This document shows, in pieces, positions 24,439 through 33,401 of a DNA stretch of 48,206 bases; the first letter of the stretch is position 1; the number at the start of each line of letters is the position of its first letter. The stretch comes from UMGS1387 sp045539625 (lineage in GTDB: Bacteria; Bacillota; Clostridia; Oscillospirales; CAG-382), in the NCBI GenBank assembly GCA_045539625.1, contig JAZQFS010000005.1, positions 1-48,206 on the forward strand, written 5' to 3'. Both the position numbers and the translations under genes were made by a program. Under the pieces are notes generated by a model. That model ran no database searches. It saw only the letters and a program-made list of their open reading frames with translations, and was not told the DNA's origin.

Positions 24439-24467
24439 TTGACAAAACCAACAAAAAAAGATAAAAT
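24439..24467 (+). promoter_or_regulatory. Sigma-A promoter of the prmA operon
   Basis: TTGACA (24439-24444), 17-nt spacer, TAAAAT (24462-24467), 112 nt before the prmA start. Confidence 0.8.
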
Positions 24468-24579
24468 AAGATAGAATAAATTCGTCATACCTCTGAATGT
24501 GTAAAATTTAGGGAGCTGTTTTTGTGCAAATTTACCCTGAAAGATTACGAGGTTAACATGAGTGTGAAAGGAATTTTGT

Positions 24580-25575
24580 ATGTATTGGATAGAAGCGGTT
24601 GTACACACCACAACTGCCGGCATTGATCCTGTAAGCGGCCTTTTGCTTATGAACGGAATAGTTGGCTTTGCGGTCGAGGACAGCGAGGATTTTAACAACT
24701 TTCTCGAAGGCGAGGGCGTGTACTTTGACTATGTTGAAGATGACCTGCTTAAGCTTAAGGACTGTGAAACAACAGTCACTTTCTATGTTGCGGAAAATTC
24801 CCAAGGGGTGGAGACAATCCTTGCGGTAAAGAGAGCAATGGACAAGCTTAAAGAGGAGGATGCCGACGGAGTATACGGTACTTTAGAGGTGACCACCGAC
24901 AAGAAAATTGAAGAGCAGGACTGGGAAAATAACTGGAAGAAATACTTCAAGCCCTTCGGAGTGGGCAAAAAGCTTTGCATAAAGCCTTCGTGGGAAGAGC
25001 TTCCAAAGCACCTGCAGGATAAGACGGTAATCGAGCTTGATCCGTCAAGCTCCTTCGGTACAGGCTCACACACCACAACAAGGCTTTGTCTTGAAATGGT
25101 TGAAAAGTATATGGACAAACTGTCGGACAGAAATGTTCAGGTGCTTGATATGGGCTGCGGAAGCGGAATACTGGGCATTGCGGCGTCACTTCTGGGTGCG
25201 GAGTTTATTACGGCTGTTGATATTGACGAAAACAGCGCACGCATTGCAGGCGAAAACTTTGCCGAAAATAAAATTGCTTCGGACAAGTACAATGTTATGG
25301 CAGGAAATATCCTAAACGATATGGATTTTTACAATAAGGTGTGCGACAGAAAGTACGACCTTATTGCGGCAAACATTGTGGCGGATATAATAATATGGAT
25401 GGCTCCTGTTTTCAAAAAGGTGCTCAAAGAAGACGGATACCTGCTTGTATCGGGAATTATTTCCGAGAGAAGCGGCGAGGTTACGGATGCCCTTCGTGAA
25501 AACGGACTTGAAATCAAGGAATTCTGCGAAAGTCAGGAATGGGCGGCGGTGGTGCTATGCCACGCTTCTTTGTAG
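24580..25575 (+). CDS. prmA: Ribosomal protein L11 methyltransferase PrmA
   Basis: A 331-residue class I methyltransferase that trimethylates ribosomal protein L11. The N-terminal substrate-recognition domain spans about 1-110; the SAM loop is VLDMGCGSGILGIAA (about 188-202) and IAANIVADIII is the PrmA-type catalytic motif. ELDPSSSFGTGSHTTT is another family signature. RBS GAAAGGA (24566-24572). First gene of a run that continues to the LytM hydrolase gene; the prmA-rsmE order is conserved in Firmicutes. Confidence 0.95.
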   Translation: MYWIEAVVHTTTAGIDPVSGLLLMNGIVGFAVEDSEDFNNFLEGEGVYFDYVEDDLLKLKDCETTVTFYVAENSQGVETILAVKRAMDKLKEEDADGVYGTLEVTTDKKIEEQDWENNWKKYFKPFGVGKKLCIKPSWEELPKHLQDKTVIELDPSSSFGTGSHTTTRLCLEMVEKYMDKLSDRNVQVLDMGCGSGILGIAASLLGAEFITAVDIDENSARIAGENFAENKIASDKYNVMAGNILNDMDFYNKVCDRKYDLIAANIVADIIIWMAPVFKKVLKEDGYLLVSGIISERSGEVTDALRENGLEIKEFCESQEWAAVVLCHASL

Positions 25576-26309
25576 AAAAAGGTGCCGTCAGGGACGGCAG
25601 GACGGTTGTAATTTCGGGCGAGGACGCAAAGCACATTTCGCTGTCTCTTCGTTCAAAGCCGGGGGAGAGCTTTACGGTGTGCGATGAAGAAGGTACGGAA
25701 TATGACTGCGTTGTGTCGGAAATTACAAAAAACGAGGTTTATCTTGATGTGGTGTCACTTCAAGCGTGCAAATCCGAGCCGAGCGTTTCGGTGACGCTTT
25801 ATCAGGCACTTGCAAAAAGCGATAAATTTGAGAGCATAATACAGAAAAGTGTTGAGCTTGGTGTTACAAAAATCGTGCCCGTGCTCACCGAAAGATGTAT
25901 TTCAAGACCTGATGATTCTTCCGTCGCAAAAAAGCTTGAGCGGTGGAAAAAAATCGCAAAAGAGGCGGCAATGCAAAGCGGAAGGGGAATACTTCCCGAA
26001 ATTGCACAGGTTGTAAGCTTTGCACAGGCTCTTGAATATATGAAGAAAGACGATTGCTTCTTTGTGTGCTATGAGGATTTTTCTCATACTCCGCTGACAA
26101 AGGTGGTAAACGAGGCAAGGAGCAAAGGTGAAATAAAAACTCTTTCCTTCGGGGTAGGTCCCGAGGGAGGCATTTCCGATAAGGAAGCACAGCTTTGCAG
26201 AGACTGTTCGGTACCTCTTGCAGGGCTTGGTCCCAGAATATTGCGAACGGAAACAGCGCCTCTTTGCGTGCTCAGCGCCGTGATGCTTATGACGGGAAAT
26301 CTTGATTAG
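25557..26309 (+). CDS. rsmE: 16S rRNA (uracil1498-N3)-methyltransferase RsmE
   Basis: A 250-residue SPOUT enzyme. An N-terminal PUA-like domain (PRFFVEKG) is followed by the knotted domain with GVGPEGGISDKE and LGPRILRTETAPL. The ATG at 25557 is chosen because it gives the family N-terminus; a longer reading from 25539 adds six unlikely Gly-rich residues. It overlaps prmA by 19 nt. Confidence 0.94.
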   Translation: MPRFFVEKGAVRDGRTVVISGEDAKHISLSLRSKPGESFTVCDEEGTEYDCVVSEITKNEVYLDVVSLQACKSEPSVSVTLYQALAKSDKFESIIQKSVELGVTKIVPVLTERCISRPDDSSVAKKLERWKKIAKEAAMQSGRGILPEIAQVVSFAQALEYMKKDDCFFVCYEDFSHTPLTKVVNEARSKGEIKTLSFGVGPEGGISDKEAQLCRDCSVPLAGLGPRILRTETAPLCVLSAVMLMTGNLD

Positions 26310-26344
26310 TGTAAAAAAATAATTTTAGATACGGAGTGTTGGTT

Positions 26345-27148
26345 TTGGCTATTCTTAAAAACAAAAAGGTGAACGGCGGAAAACGACCGCTTAGCAAATC
26401 GGACATTGATTTTTACAAGATGACGGGCGTATTTGCAATTGCGTGTATCTTTGTACTGCTTGTGCTCAAGATGAAGAGCACCGTTCTTATGAGAGCGGCA
26501 AGCGGAGAGGATATCACATATAACATTTACAAGCTGTTTTCAAGTCCCTTCTTTATTGTACCTGCACTGCTTGCCTTTGCGGCGGCGGTGGTATGGTTTG
26601 CCGTATGCAAAAAGAAGAAGATTGATGAATCGGGAAGAATTTTTACAAGCACCAACTGCTTGTCAATAGTGCTTTACCTTACGGTGTTTGTTTTGTGCTT
26701 CGGCAGAAACCCCAACAGTGAAAATCATGAGTTTTTCATTGCATTTACCGTAATATGTGCAATCATTTACTACGTTTCAAAAATTTATAATGCCGACTTT
26801 ACCATGTTCTCAATTGTAACGGCGGTAAACTCTATGACGGTTTTCCTTCTTGCAAGCAAGTTTGACGCAGTATCCGTAATAATCAAGCTTGCAGTACTTG
26901 CAGCAAGCGTTGCGGCAATTATACTGGTTGATAAGAAAATCAAGAGTATGAAGATTTCCAAGAAGAGAAAGAGCGGCTATCTTACTTTCCCTGCATATGT
27001 TTCTGTGGCGCTGGGTGCTTTCTGTATGTTTATCAGAATGAATACGGCGTTTTCTGCAACCTTTGCGGTTGACAGACTGCTTATGGCGTTTTTGGTTGAA
27101 TACATTGTCTTTGCTATTTTTTACACATTAAGACTTATCCGCGATTAA
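26345..27148 (+). CDS. Unrecognised integral membrane protein, about eight helices
   Basis: A 267-residue protein with about eight hydrophobic helices separated by short Lys-rich loops, beginning with a 30-residue basic cytoplasmic tail. I do not recognise the family. The TTG start at 26345 has ACGGAG 8 nt upstream; a GTG at 26336 overlaps that RBS. It lies between rsmE and a PucR-type regulator within one operon, which gives no clear functional hint. No charged residues inside helices that would suggest a known transporter motif. Confidence 0.65.
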   Translation: MAILKNKKVNGGKRPLSKSDIDFYKMTGVFAIACIFVLLVLKMKSTVLMRAASGEDITYNIYKLFSSPFFIVPALLAFAAAVVWFAVCKKKKIDESGRIFTSTNCLSIVLYLTVFVLCFGRNPNSENHEFFIAFTVICAIIYYVSKIYNADFTMFSIVTAVNSMTVFLLASKFDAVSVIIKLAVLAASVAAIILVDKKIKSMKISKKRKSGYLTFPAYVSVALGAFCMFIRMNTAFSATFAVDRLLMAFLVEYIVFAIFYTLRLIRD

Positions 27149-27175
27149 GCTTAAGCTGAGAAAGGAATGAATATA

Positions 27176-28261
27176 GTGTCTACAAGAGTATTTCAGAACG
27201 TAATTAACCAGTTGAAGGAAACGGTTGACAGAACTGTTGCCGTTATCGACGATACAGGCGTTGTTATTGCCTGCAGCGAGCTTGTGCGGATAGGAGAAAA
27301 GCACACTCATGTGCCTGAGCTTTTCACCTCTGACGATGAGATAGTTGTTTCTTCGGGAAACACCTACAGACTTATGGGAAGCTTTGCGAAAATTGACAAC
27401 ATAATTATGGTACAGGGCGAGGATAAGGAAAGTGCAGACATCTGCGCGGTTCTTGCCGTGGCATTTACCAATATCAAGAACCTGTACGGTGAAAAATACG
27501 ACAAGTCCAGCTTTATCAAGAACATAATTCTTGATAATATTCTTCCCAGCGATATTTACATAAAAGCCAAGGAGCTTCACTTTAACGCAGAGGCGTCCAG
27601 AGCGGTGTTCTTTGTACGTTTTTCCGAAAAAGGCGAGGTTATTCCTTACGACATAATGCAGAATATGTTCCCCGACAAAAACAAGGACTATGTTATAAGC
27701 ATCGGCGAAAACGATGTTGTTCTTGTTAAGGAAGTGAAGGCGGGCATTGACTCCAAGGAGCTTGAAAAGACAGCTCATTCCATAGTTGATACCATCAGTG
27801 CCGAGTTCTTCCACTCCGTAACTATCGGTATAGGCTCTGTTTCCGAGAATATCAAGGATCTTGCAATAGCCTTCAGAGAAAGTCAGGTGGCTATCGAAGT
27901 CGGCAAGGTTTTTGATACAAAGAAGAGCGTTATCAGCTATGAAAATCTGGGCATAGGCAGACTTATTTACCAGCTTCCCACAACACTTTGCGAAATGTTC
28001 CTTCAGGAAGTGTTCAAGAAGGGAAGCCTTGAGAGCCTTGACTATGAAACTCTTATGACCATTCAGGCATTCTTTGAAAATAACCTCAATGTGTCCGAAA
28101 CCTCAAGAAAGCTGTTTGTACACAGAAATACACTTGTGTACAGACTTGAAAAAATACGCAAAATCACAGGTCTTGACCTTCGTGAATTTGAACACGCAAT
28201 CACCTTTAAGGTTGCACTTATGGTTAAGAAGTACCTCACCTCCAAGCCCGTAAAGTATTAA
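27176..28261 (+). CDS. PucR/CdaR-type transcriptional regulator
   Basis: A 361-residue protein. The N-terminal part (about 1-105) resembles a sensory GAF/PAS-like region (VAVIDDTGVVIACSE), the middle (about 130-270) resembles the CdaR GGDEF-like domain, and the C-terminus carries the PucR helix-turn-helix with NLNVSETSRKLFVHRNTLVYRLEKI (about 305-329). Such proteins control sugar diacid, purine or amino-acid genes; the ligand here is unknown. The GTG at 27176 is favoured, since AAAGGA sits directly against the ATG at 27167 but 9 nt before the GTG. Unusual to find it 12 nt ahead of ftsE. Confidence 0.82.
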   Translation: MSTRVFQNVINQLKETVDRTVAVIDDTGVVIACSELVRIGEKHTHVPELFTSDDEIVVSSGNTYRLMGSFAKIDNIIMVQGEDKESADICAVLAVAFTNIKNLYGEKYDKSSFIKNIILDNILPSDIYIKAKELHFNAEASRAVFFVRFSEKGEVIPYDIMQNMFPDKNKDYVISIGENDVVLVKEVKAGIDSKELEKTAHSIVDTISAEFFHSVTIGIGSVSENIKDLAIAFRESQVAIEVGKVFDTKKSVISYENLGIGRLIYQLPTTLCEMFLQEVFKKGSLESLDYETLMTIQAFFENNLNVSETSRKLFVHRNTLVYRLEKIRKITGLDLREFEHAITFKVALMVKKYLTSKPVKY

Positions 28262-28273
28262 TGGGAGTACCCG

Positions 28274-28957
28274 ATGATTGAATTTAAGAACGTATCAAAA
28301 TCATATAACAATAAAGATTTTGTCCTGAAAAATGTGGATTTGCACATCGAAGACGGCGAGTTTGTATTTATCGTCGGTCCTTCGGGTTCAGGTAAGACCA
28401 CGCTTACAAAGCTTCTTCTGCGTGAAGAAAAGGTAACTGAGGGCAGAATCGTAATAAACGGCTACAGACTTGATAAAATGCGAAGCGGCAAGGTGCCTTA
28501 TCTTCGCCGTGAAATGGGAGTTGTTTTTCAGGATTTCAGACTTTTCCCAAAGAAAACGGTGTATGAAAACGTAGCCTTTGCCATGCAGGTTATCGGAGCT
28601 CCCGGCAGCTCCATCAAGAAAAGAGTTCCCTTTTTCCTTGATCAGGTGGGACTTGCAGACAAGATGAAGTCTTTCCCTACACAGCTTTCGGGCGGTGAAC
28701 AGCAAAGAGTAGCCCTTGCAAGAGCACTTGTAAATAACCCCGACATTATAATTGCCGACGAGCCTACGGGTAATATCGATCCTGAAATGAGTATTGAAAT
28801 TATGGAATTGCTTGTCAAGCTCAACGAAAAGCTGGGCAAGACGGTTATCGTCGTAACTCACGAACAGAACCTTGTTGACCGCTACAGAAAGCGTGTTATC
28901 ACCATCAAGGACGGGGAAATTCTAAATGACAGAATAGGCGGTATGTTCGATGAGTAG
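28274..28957 (+). CDS. ftsE: Cell division ATP-binding protein FtsE
   Basis: A 227-residue ABC ATPase. Walker A GPSGSGKTT (35-43), signature LSGGEQQ (138-144) and Walker B IIIADEPTGN (about 158-167) are intact. FtsE with FtsX forms the cell-division complex that controls peptidoglycan hydrolases at the septum or side wall. The stop overlaps the ftsX start by 8 nt. RBS GGGAG. Context (ftsX and a LytM hydrolase next) distinguishes it from LolD-like or MacB-like ATPases. Confidence 0.95.
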   Translation: MIEFKNVSKSYNNKDFVLKNVDLHIEDGEFVFIVGPSGSGKTTLTKLLLREEKVTEGRIVINGYRLDKMRSGKVPYLRREMGVVFQDFRLFPKKTVYENVAFAMQVIGAPGSSIKKRVPFFLDQVGLADKMKSFPTQLSGGEQQRVALARALVNNPDIIIADEPTGNIDPEMSIEIMELLVKLNEKLGKTVIVVTHEQNLVDRYRKRVITIKDGEILNDRIGGMFDE

Positions 28958-29846
28958 ATTCAGACTTTTTACCTTTATCAAGGACGGCTTTAAGGGCGTA
29001 TTCAGAAACGGACTTATGAGCTTTGCCTCTATTCTTGTACTGTTTTCGGGACTTATTCTTATAGGTATTTTTACAACGCTTATTAAAAACGTAAACCATA
29101 ACCTTGACAAAATGGACGATTTTAACGAGCTTGTGTGCTATATGGAGCTTGAAGCTGACGATGAAACAATAAGAAATGCACACGAAGCCATTATATCCCT
29201 TGACAATGTTGTAAATGTGGCTTTTGTTTCAAAGGAAGAAGCTTTGGAAGCTGAAAAAGCAGAGTACGGCGAGGAATATGCATTCCTTTTCGATATGTAC
29301 AACACGGGAAGAGCAAATCCGCTTCCCGATGCCTTCAGAATCGAATATGAATCGGTTGGAAAGCTTGATGCACTTCAGTACCGGCTTGAAAAGGTTGAAG
29401 GCGTACAGCATATAAGAAACAGCAGAGAAATAGCACAGAACATTGAAAAATTCAAAAGCGTAATTACCATAGGCGGTACATGGCTTATGGCTCTGCTTGT
29501 AATCGTTTCTCTCTTTGTTATCGCAAATACCATCAAGCTTACCTTCCATTCCCGTGAGCTTGAGATAAGCATTATGAGATATATCGGTGCTACAAAGTTT
29601 TACATTACCATGCCCTTTGTGGTGGAAAGTATTATAATTTCACTTATAGCATCGGGATTGGGATACCTTGCACAGTGGTATATCTACAGATTTATGGTGG
29701 AAAAGCTGGCGGTTGAGTATAACATTATATCAATCATACCCTTTGCCGAAATGAATAACCTGTTCCTTGTGATTTTCTTCGGTGCAGGTCTGTTTATAGG
29801 TATTTTCGGCGGAGCAATTACCATCAGAAGATATATGAAGGTTTAA
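28950..29846 (+). CDS. ftsX: Cell division membrane protein FtsX
   Basis: A 298-residue four-helix membrane protein: helix 1 at about 20-45, an extracytoplasmic domain of about 125 residues (PLPDAFRIE, VEGVQHI), then three helices at about 170-298. The C-terminal segment has the FtsX motif EISIMRYIGATKFYI. FtsX transmits the FtsE ATPase cycle to cell-wall hydrolases outside the membrane. It overlaps ftsE and is followed after 38 nt by the likely partner hydrolase. Confidence 0.95.
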   Translation: MSRFRLFTFIKDGFKGVFRNGLMSFASILVLFSGLILIGIFTTLIKNVNHNLDKMDDFNELVCYMELEADDETIRNAHEAIISLDNVVNVAFVSKEEALEAEKAEYGEEYAFLFDMYNTGRANPLPDAFRIEYESVGKLDALQYRLEKVEGVQHIRNSREIAQNIEKFKSVITIGGTWLMALLVIVSLFVIANTIKLTFHSRELEISIMRYIGATKFYITMPFVVESIIISLIASGLGYLAQWYIYRFMVEKLAVEYNIISIIPFAEMNNLFLVIFFGAGLFIGIFGGAITIRRYMKV

Positions 29847-29884
29847 ACCTGTGAAAATTTTTGAAAGGAGACTGTTCATACAAA

Positions 29885-31084
29885 ATGTCACGTAATACAA
29901 AACGGCTGTTTTCGGTGTTGTGTACGATTACGGTTGTCAGTATCGCAGTTGTAGGTGCTGCAATTTATAACGCAGGTACTGCCCTTGCAGATACTGTGGA
30001 CAGAAGCAAAACCATATATGAGCTTGAAAATCAGCTGGGCTCAATGAAAAAAGAACAGTCTGAAATCAAAAACCGTATCAATCAGGACAAGGGCGAAATT
30101 GCCTCTCTTGAAAAAGAAATCCAAATGCTTGACGAGGAAATCTCGGTGCTGACCTCACAAAGCTTTGTTATAGAACAGCTCTATGAGCAGTGGCAGGCTG
30201 TCAGCGAGGAAGCAAGACTTGAGATAGAAAAACTTGAACAGCAGAAAGCCGACGAGCTTGAAGCCTTTGACAGTATGCTGAGAATGTCCTATATGCACGG
30301 CGACGATACATATTTCGACCTTATTTTTGGCTCTGAAAATATCGGCGATTTTCTCTCAAGAACAGATATGCTTGCATATCATTTTCAGGCAAATGACAAT
30401 GTGCTTACCAATCTTTCGTCAACAATAGTTGACCTTGAGGGTGCTGTGTCACAGTATGATGAGTCGATGGAGCAGCTTGGCGTTTTTGAAGAAGAACAGA
30501 ATCAGATAAAAGCGTCTTTGGAAGCAAGAAGTGCGTATGCCGAAAATCGAAAGGCAGAGCTTAAAGCAAATCTTGAAACAAATCAGTCGCAGCTTTCCGC
30601 CAAGGATAAGGAAATGTCTGATATTGAATCAAGACTGAAGGAGCTTTACCGACAGCAGCAGGCTCAGGGCTCGGTGTCAAAGTACACGGGCGGAACATTC
30701 TTTACTCCCACAAAGAATTACCGTATATCCTCTGAATACGAAAACCGTATCAGTCCCATAACGGGCAAGCGTGAAAACCATAACGGTATTGACTTTGCAG
30801 CACCGGGAGGCACTCCCATATATGCTGCCGAGGCGGGCACCGTTATTGACTCACGGTATTCCTCATCATGGGGAAATGTTGTGCAGATAGACCACGGCGG
30901 CGGAATTGTTACACTTTATGCACACTGCAGTGCAAGGCTTGTCAGCGCAGGACAGACCGTTAAACGCGGCGAGACAATAGCACTTGTGGGTACAACAGGC
31001 TGGTCAACAGGCAATCACCTGCATTTTACCGTTTATAAGAACGGTATTGCCGTAAATCCCAGACAGTACCTCGGATCAATTTGA
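29885..31084 (+). CDS. Coiled-coil LytM/M23 peptidoglycan endopeptidase (EnvC/PcsB-position partner of FtsEX)
   Basis: A 399-residue secreted or membrane-tethered protein. Residues about 8-34 form a signal/anchor helix; two coiled-coil blocks lie at about 40-125 and 190-260, separated by a segment like those that bind FtsX in EnvC and CwlO; the M23 domain is C-terminal. Zinc and catalytic residues His299, Asp303, His347, His378 and His380 (HNGID, YAHCS, HLHF) are all present, unlike in E. coli EnvC, so this protein is predicted to cut peptidoglycan itself. AAAGGAG lies 14 nt before the ATG, a long spacing that may limit translation. It directly follows ftsX. Confidence 0.9.
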   Translation: MSRNTKRLFSVLCTITVVSIAVVGAAIYNAGTALADTVDRSKTIYELENQLGSMKKEQSEIKNRINQDKGEIASLEKEIQMLDEEISVLTSQSFVIEQLYEQWQAVSEEARLEIEKLEQQKADELEAFDSMLRMSYMHGDDTYFDLIFGSENIGDFLSRTDMLAYHFQANDNVLTNLSSTIVDLEGAVSQYDESMEQLGVFEEEQNQIKASLEARSAYAENRKAELKANLETNQSQLSAKDKEMSDIESRLKELYRQQQAQGSVSKYTGGTFFTPTKNYRISSEYENRISPITGKRENHNGIDFAAPGGTPIYAAEAGTVIDSRYSSSWGNVVQIDHGGGIVTLYAHCSARLVSAGQTVKRGETIALVGTTGWSTGNHLHFTVYKNGIAVNPRQYLGSI

Positions 31085-31097
31085 TTTTTTAAACATA

Positions 31098-31131
31098 ACG
31101 GCGGCATATTTCTGACCGCCGTGTGTTTGTT
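31098..31131 (+). terminator. Terminator after the LytM hydrolase gene
   Basis: Seven-bp stem ACGGCGG/CCGCCGT, 11-nt loop, followed by GTGTTTGTTTT. The weak T-run may allow readthrough into the next gene. Confidence 0.7.
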
Positions 31132-31167
31132 TTAGCATACTGATTTTTTTGTTAAAGGAGCTTTACC

Positions 31168-32397
31168 GTGAAAAGAAAAATGTCACTCTTACCCGTCTTT
31201 TTGTTTATACTTGTGGCGGCGTGTTTTTTCACATTCCAGATTACATATAACAGAGTGGACAGCCTGTGGCGTAAAAATGTTGACTCAATGATAAGAACCG
31301 AAGGTACAAGAATGACCGATGACCTTTCGGCTATGCAGAACGCCCTGTCATCAAGCTATCTTTACGAAGTAACCGAGGACGCACTTCTTGACGGAATTAT
31401 GAGGGGAAGTGTTTCGGCACTCGGCGATAAATATGCCATGTACCTCAATAAAAAACAGTATGAGGATTATATTAAGACAACCACTGCGGGAACGTCTGTG
31501 GGTATAGGTGTCAATGTGATGTACGATGCAACCTCGGAAGGAATAAACGTTGTCAGCGTGTACGAGGCTTCTCCTGCGGAAAAAGCAGGTATTGTTCCGG
31601 GGGACATCATTACCCACATAAACGGAAATCCCGTGTCATCATACGGCTTTTACGGTGCTGTGCTTGAGCTTGGTCACGGCAATGCAGACGATAAAATAGC
31701 GATATCCGTAAAAAAGGTGAACGGCGAGAGCATTACCACCTTTATCGTGAAAAAGGAAGTTGTCACAAGAAGCATATACGGCGAAAGACTTGGCAACAGC
31801 ATAGGACTTATCACAATTTCGGCATTTGATACAAGCGGTGAGGAAGAGTTTGTCAGCTGTATGGAGGAGCTTATTGCATCGGGCTGTGAAAAGCTGATAA
31901 TAGATGTTCGTAATAACGGCGGCGGAAGCATTGAGTCGGTAACGTCAATTCTTGATTTTCTCCTGCCCTCGGGTACTCTTGTGACGGTTACGTCAAAATC
32001 GGGTACCACGAATACCGCAACAAGCGATGTAAACGAAGCTCCGTACCTTTCGGCGGTGCTTGTCAATGAAAGAACGGTTTGCGAGGCGGAGGTTTTTGCT
32101 TCGGCAATGAAAACGCTGGGCGGTGCGTCAATAGTGGGAACAAATACCTGCGGAAAGGCTTCAAAGCAGTCGGTATTTCCTCTTCCCGACGGGGGTGCTG
32201 TGTGCTTTTCAACGGCGTCATATATTCCTTCAAGCGGCGAAAGCTTTGACAAGGTGGGAATTACGCCCGATATAAGCGCATCTCTTTCTGCGGAAAAGCT
32301 TATGAGCTTTACTTCTCTTGACATCACAGACGATGACCAGATTCAGAAGGCAATTGAATATCTTAAGAGCAAGGACGCCAAAAAAATCAAGGATTAA
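31168..32397 (+). CDS. S41 (CtpA-like) peptidase homologue with Cys at the catalytic Ser position
   Basis: A 409-residue protein: N-terminal signal/anchor (about 5-25), short helical region, PDZ domain (about 105-185, GIVPGDIITHINGNPV) and an S41 core (about 200-370). Carboxy-terminal processing proteases use Ser in an S-A-S-A-S-E segment with Lys 25 residues later. Here the segment is TVCEAE, so Cys305 takes the Ser position, while Lys330 (CGKASKQ) is kept at exactly +25. The codon is TGC, so more than one base change from AGC/TCN families is not needed. It could be a Cys-Lys enzyme or a non-catalytic PDZ scaffold. GTG start with AAAGGAG 7 nt upstream. It follows ftsEX and the M23 gene, matching a cell-envelope role. 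Confidence 0.85.
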   Translation: MKRKMSLLPVFLFILVAACFFTFQITYNRVDSLWRKNVDSMIRTEGTRMTDDLSAMQNALSSSYLYEVTEDALLDGIMRGSVSALGDKYAMYLNKKQYEDYIKTTTAGTSVGIGVNVMYDATSEGINVVSVYEASPAEKAGIVPGDIITHINGNPVSSYGFYGAVLELGHGNADDKIAISVKKVNGESITTFIVKKEVVTRSIYGERLGNSIGLITISAFDTSGEEEFVSCMEELIASGCEKLIIDVRNNGGGSIESVTSILDFLLPSGTLVTVTSKSGTTNTATSDVNEAPYLSAVLVNERTVCEAEVFASAMKTLGGASIVGTNTCGKASKQSVFPLPDGGAVCFSTASYIPSSGESFDKVGITPDISASLSAEKLMSFTSLDITDDDQIQKAIEYLKSKDAKKIKD

Positions 32398-32449
32398 GAC
32401 ATAACAATTTAAATTTTTATAAACTCTGCGATTTTTCGTCAAAATTCTC

Positions 32450-32478
32450 TGTACAAAGAAAAGCAACTGTGCTATAAT
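32450..32478 (+). promoter_or_regulatory. Promoter of rlmB and the following gene
   Basis: TGTACA (32450-32455), 17-nt spacer, TATAAT (32473-32478) with extended TG at 32470-32471, 44 nt before the rlmB start. Confidence 0.7.
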
Positions 32479-32521
32479 TGTAAGAGATAATCGAAAAACA
32501 GCTTGAAAATGGGAAAAAGAT

Positions 32522-33385
32522 ATGAATAAAAAGTTTGATAACAGAAATAAAAAGGGCACAGGCTTCAAAAAAAGCGGGAATAAAGGCACATTTGACAAGA
32601 GAAAGCCCTATAATGACGGAAGAAGAAACGACGAATATAACGAAGACCTTGCTAACGGCTCTGTTCCGGGCAGAAATGCCGTAAGAGAACTGCTGAAATC
32701 GGGCAGACACGTTGAAAAAATATACGTGCGTGAGGGTGAGCGTGAAGGCTCAATCACCGTGCTTGCGGCAATGGCGCTTGAAAGAGGTATTCCGCTTATC
32801 GAGGTGGATAAGGCGAAGCTTGACAGACTTTGCGGCTTTGAACAGCATCAGGGTATTGTTGCAATTGCTTCGGAAAAGGAATATGTTGAAATTGAAGACG
32901 TGCTGAAAATTGCCGAGGAAAGAGGAGAAAAGCCTCTTGTTGTAATTGCCGACAATATTTCGGATCCCCATAATCTTGGTGCAATCATCAGATGTGCCGA
33001 GGGTGCGGGTGCACACGGCATTATCATTCCAAAAAGAAGAAGTGCCTGCATAACTCCTGCCGTTGCAAAGGCCAGTGCGGGAGCAGTTGAGCACCTTGCG
33101 GCAGTTAAGTGCACAAACGTAACAGAGACAATCAAAAAGCTTAAGGAATACGGACTGTGGATTGTTGCGGCTGAGGCTGACGGCGAGGATTATACAAAAA
33201 TTGATTTTGACGTGCCGGTGGCAATTGTTCTGGGAAGCGAGGAGCATGGAGTGTCAGAGCTTGTACGCAAGAATTGCGACTATGTGGCATCTCTTCCCAT
33301 GAGAGGAAACGTAAACTCACTTAATGTGTCAACAGCATCTGCGGTACTGCTTTATGAAGCAATACGGCAGAGAGGATATAAATGA
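32522..33385 (+). CDS. rlmB: 23S rRNA (guanosine2251-2'-O)-methyltransferase RlmB family (TrmH-like)
   Basis: A 287-residue SPOUT methyltransferase. A basic, disordered N-terminal tail (about 1-40) precedes the L30e-like substrate domain (GRNAVRELLKSGRHVEKIYV), then the knot domain with DNISDPHNLGAIIRCAEG, IVLGSEEHGVSELV and SLNVSTASAVLLYE. RlmB modifies G2251 of the peptidyl-transferase P-loop; some Firmicutes homologues act on other rRNA sites, so the position is inferred. The RBS is weak (GGGAAAA). Confidence 0.9.
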   Translation: MNKKFDNRNKKGTGFKKSGNKGTFDKRKPYNDGRRNDEYNEDLANGSVPGRNAVRELLKSGRHVEKIYVREGEREGSITVLAAMALERGIPLIEVDKAKLDRLCGFEQHQGIVAIASEKEYVEIEDVLKIAEERGEKPLVVIADNISDPHNLGAIIRCAEGAGAHGIIIPKRRSACITPAVAKASAGAVEHLAAVKCTNVTETIKKLKEYGLWIVAAEADGEDYTKIDFDVPVAIVLGSEEHGVSELVRKNCDYVASLPMRGNVNSLNVSTASAVLLYEAIRQRGYK

Positions 33386-33401
33386 TAAGGAGGTAACAAG
33401 G

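Noticed and set aside
24378..24804. Minus-strand frames of 83-106 codons upstream of dapA
   Set aside because: They overlap the prmA promoter and coding start and show no domain or RBS.
27128..27814. 228-codon minus-strand frame over the PucR-type gene
   Set aside because: Antisense shadow; the plus-strand frame has a clear domain and RBS.
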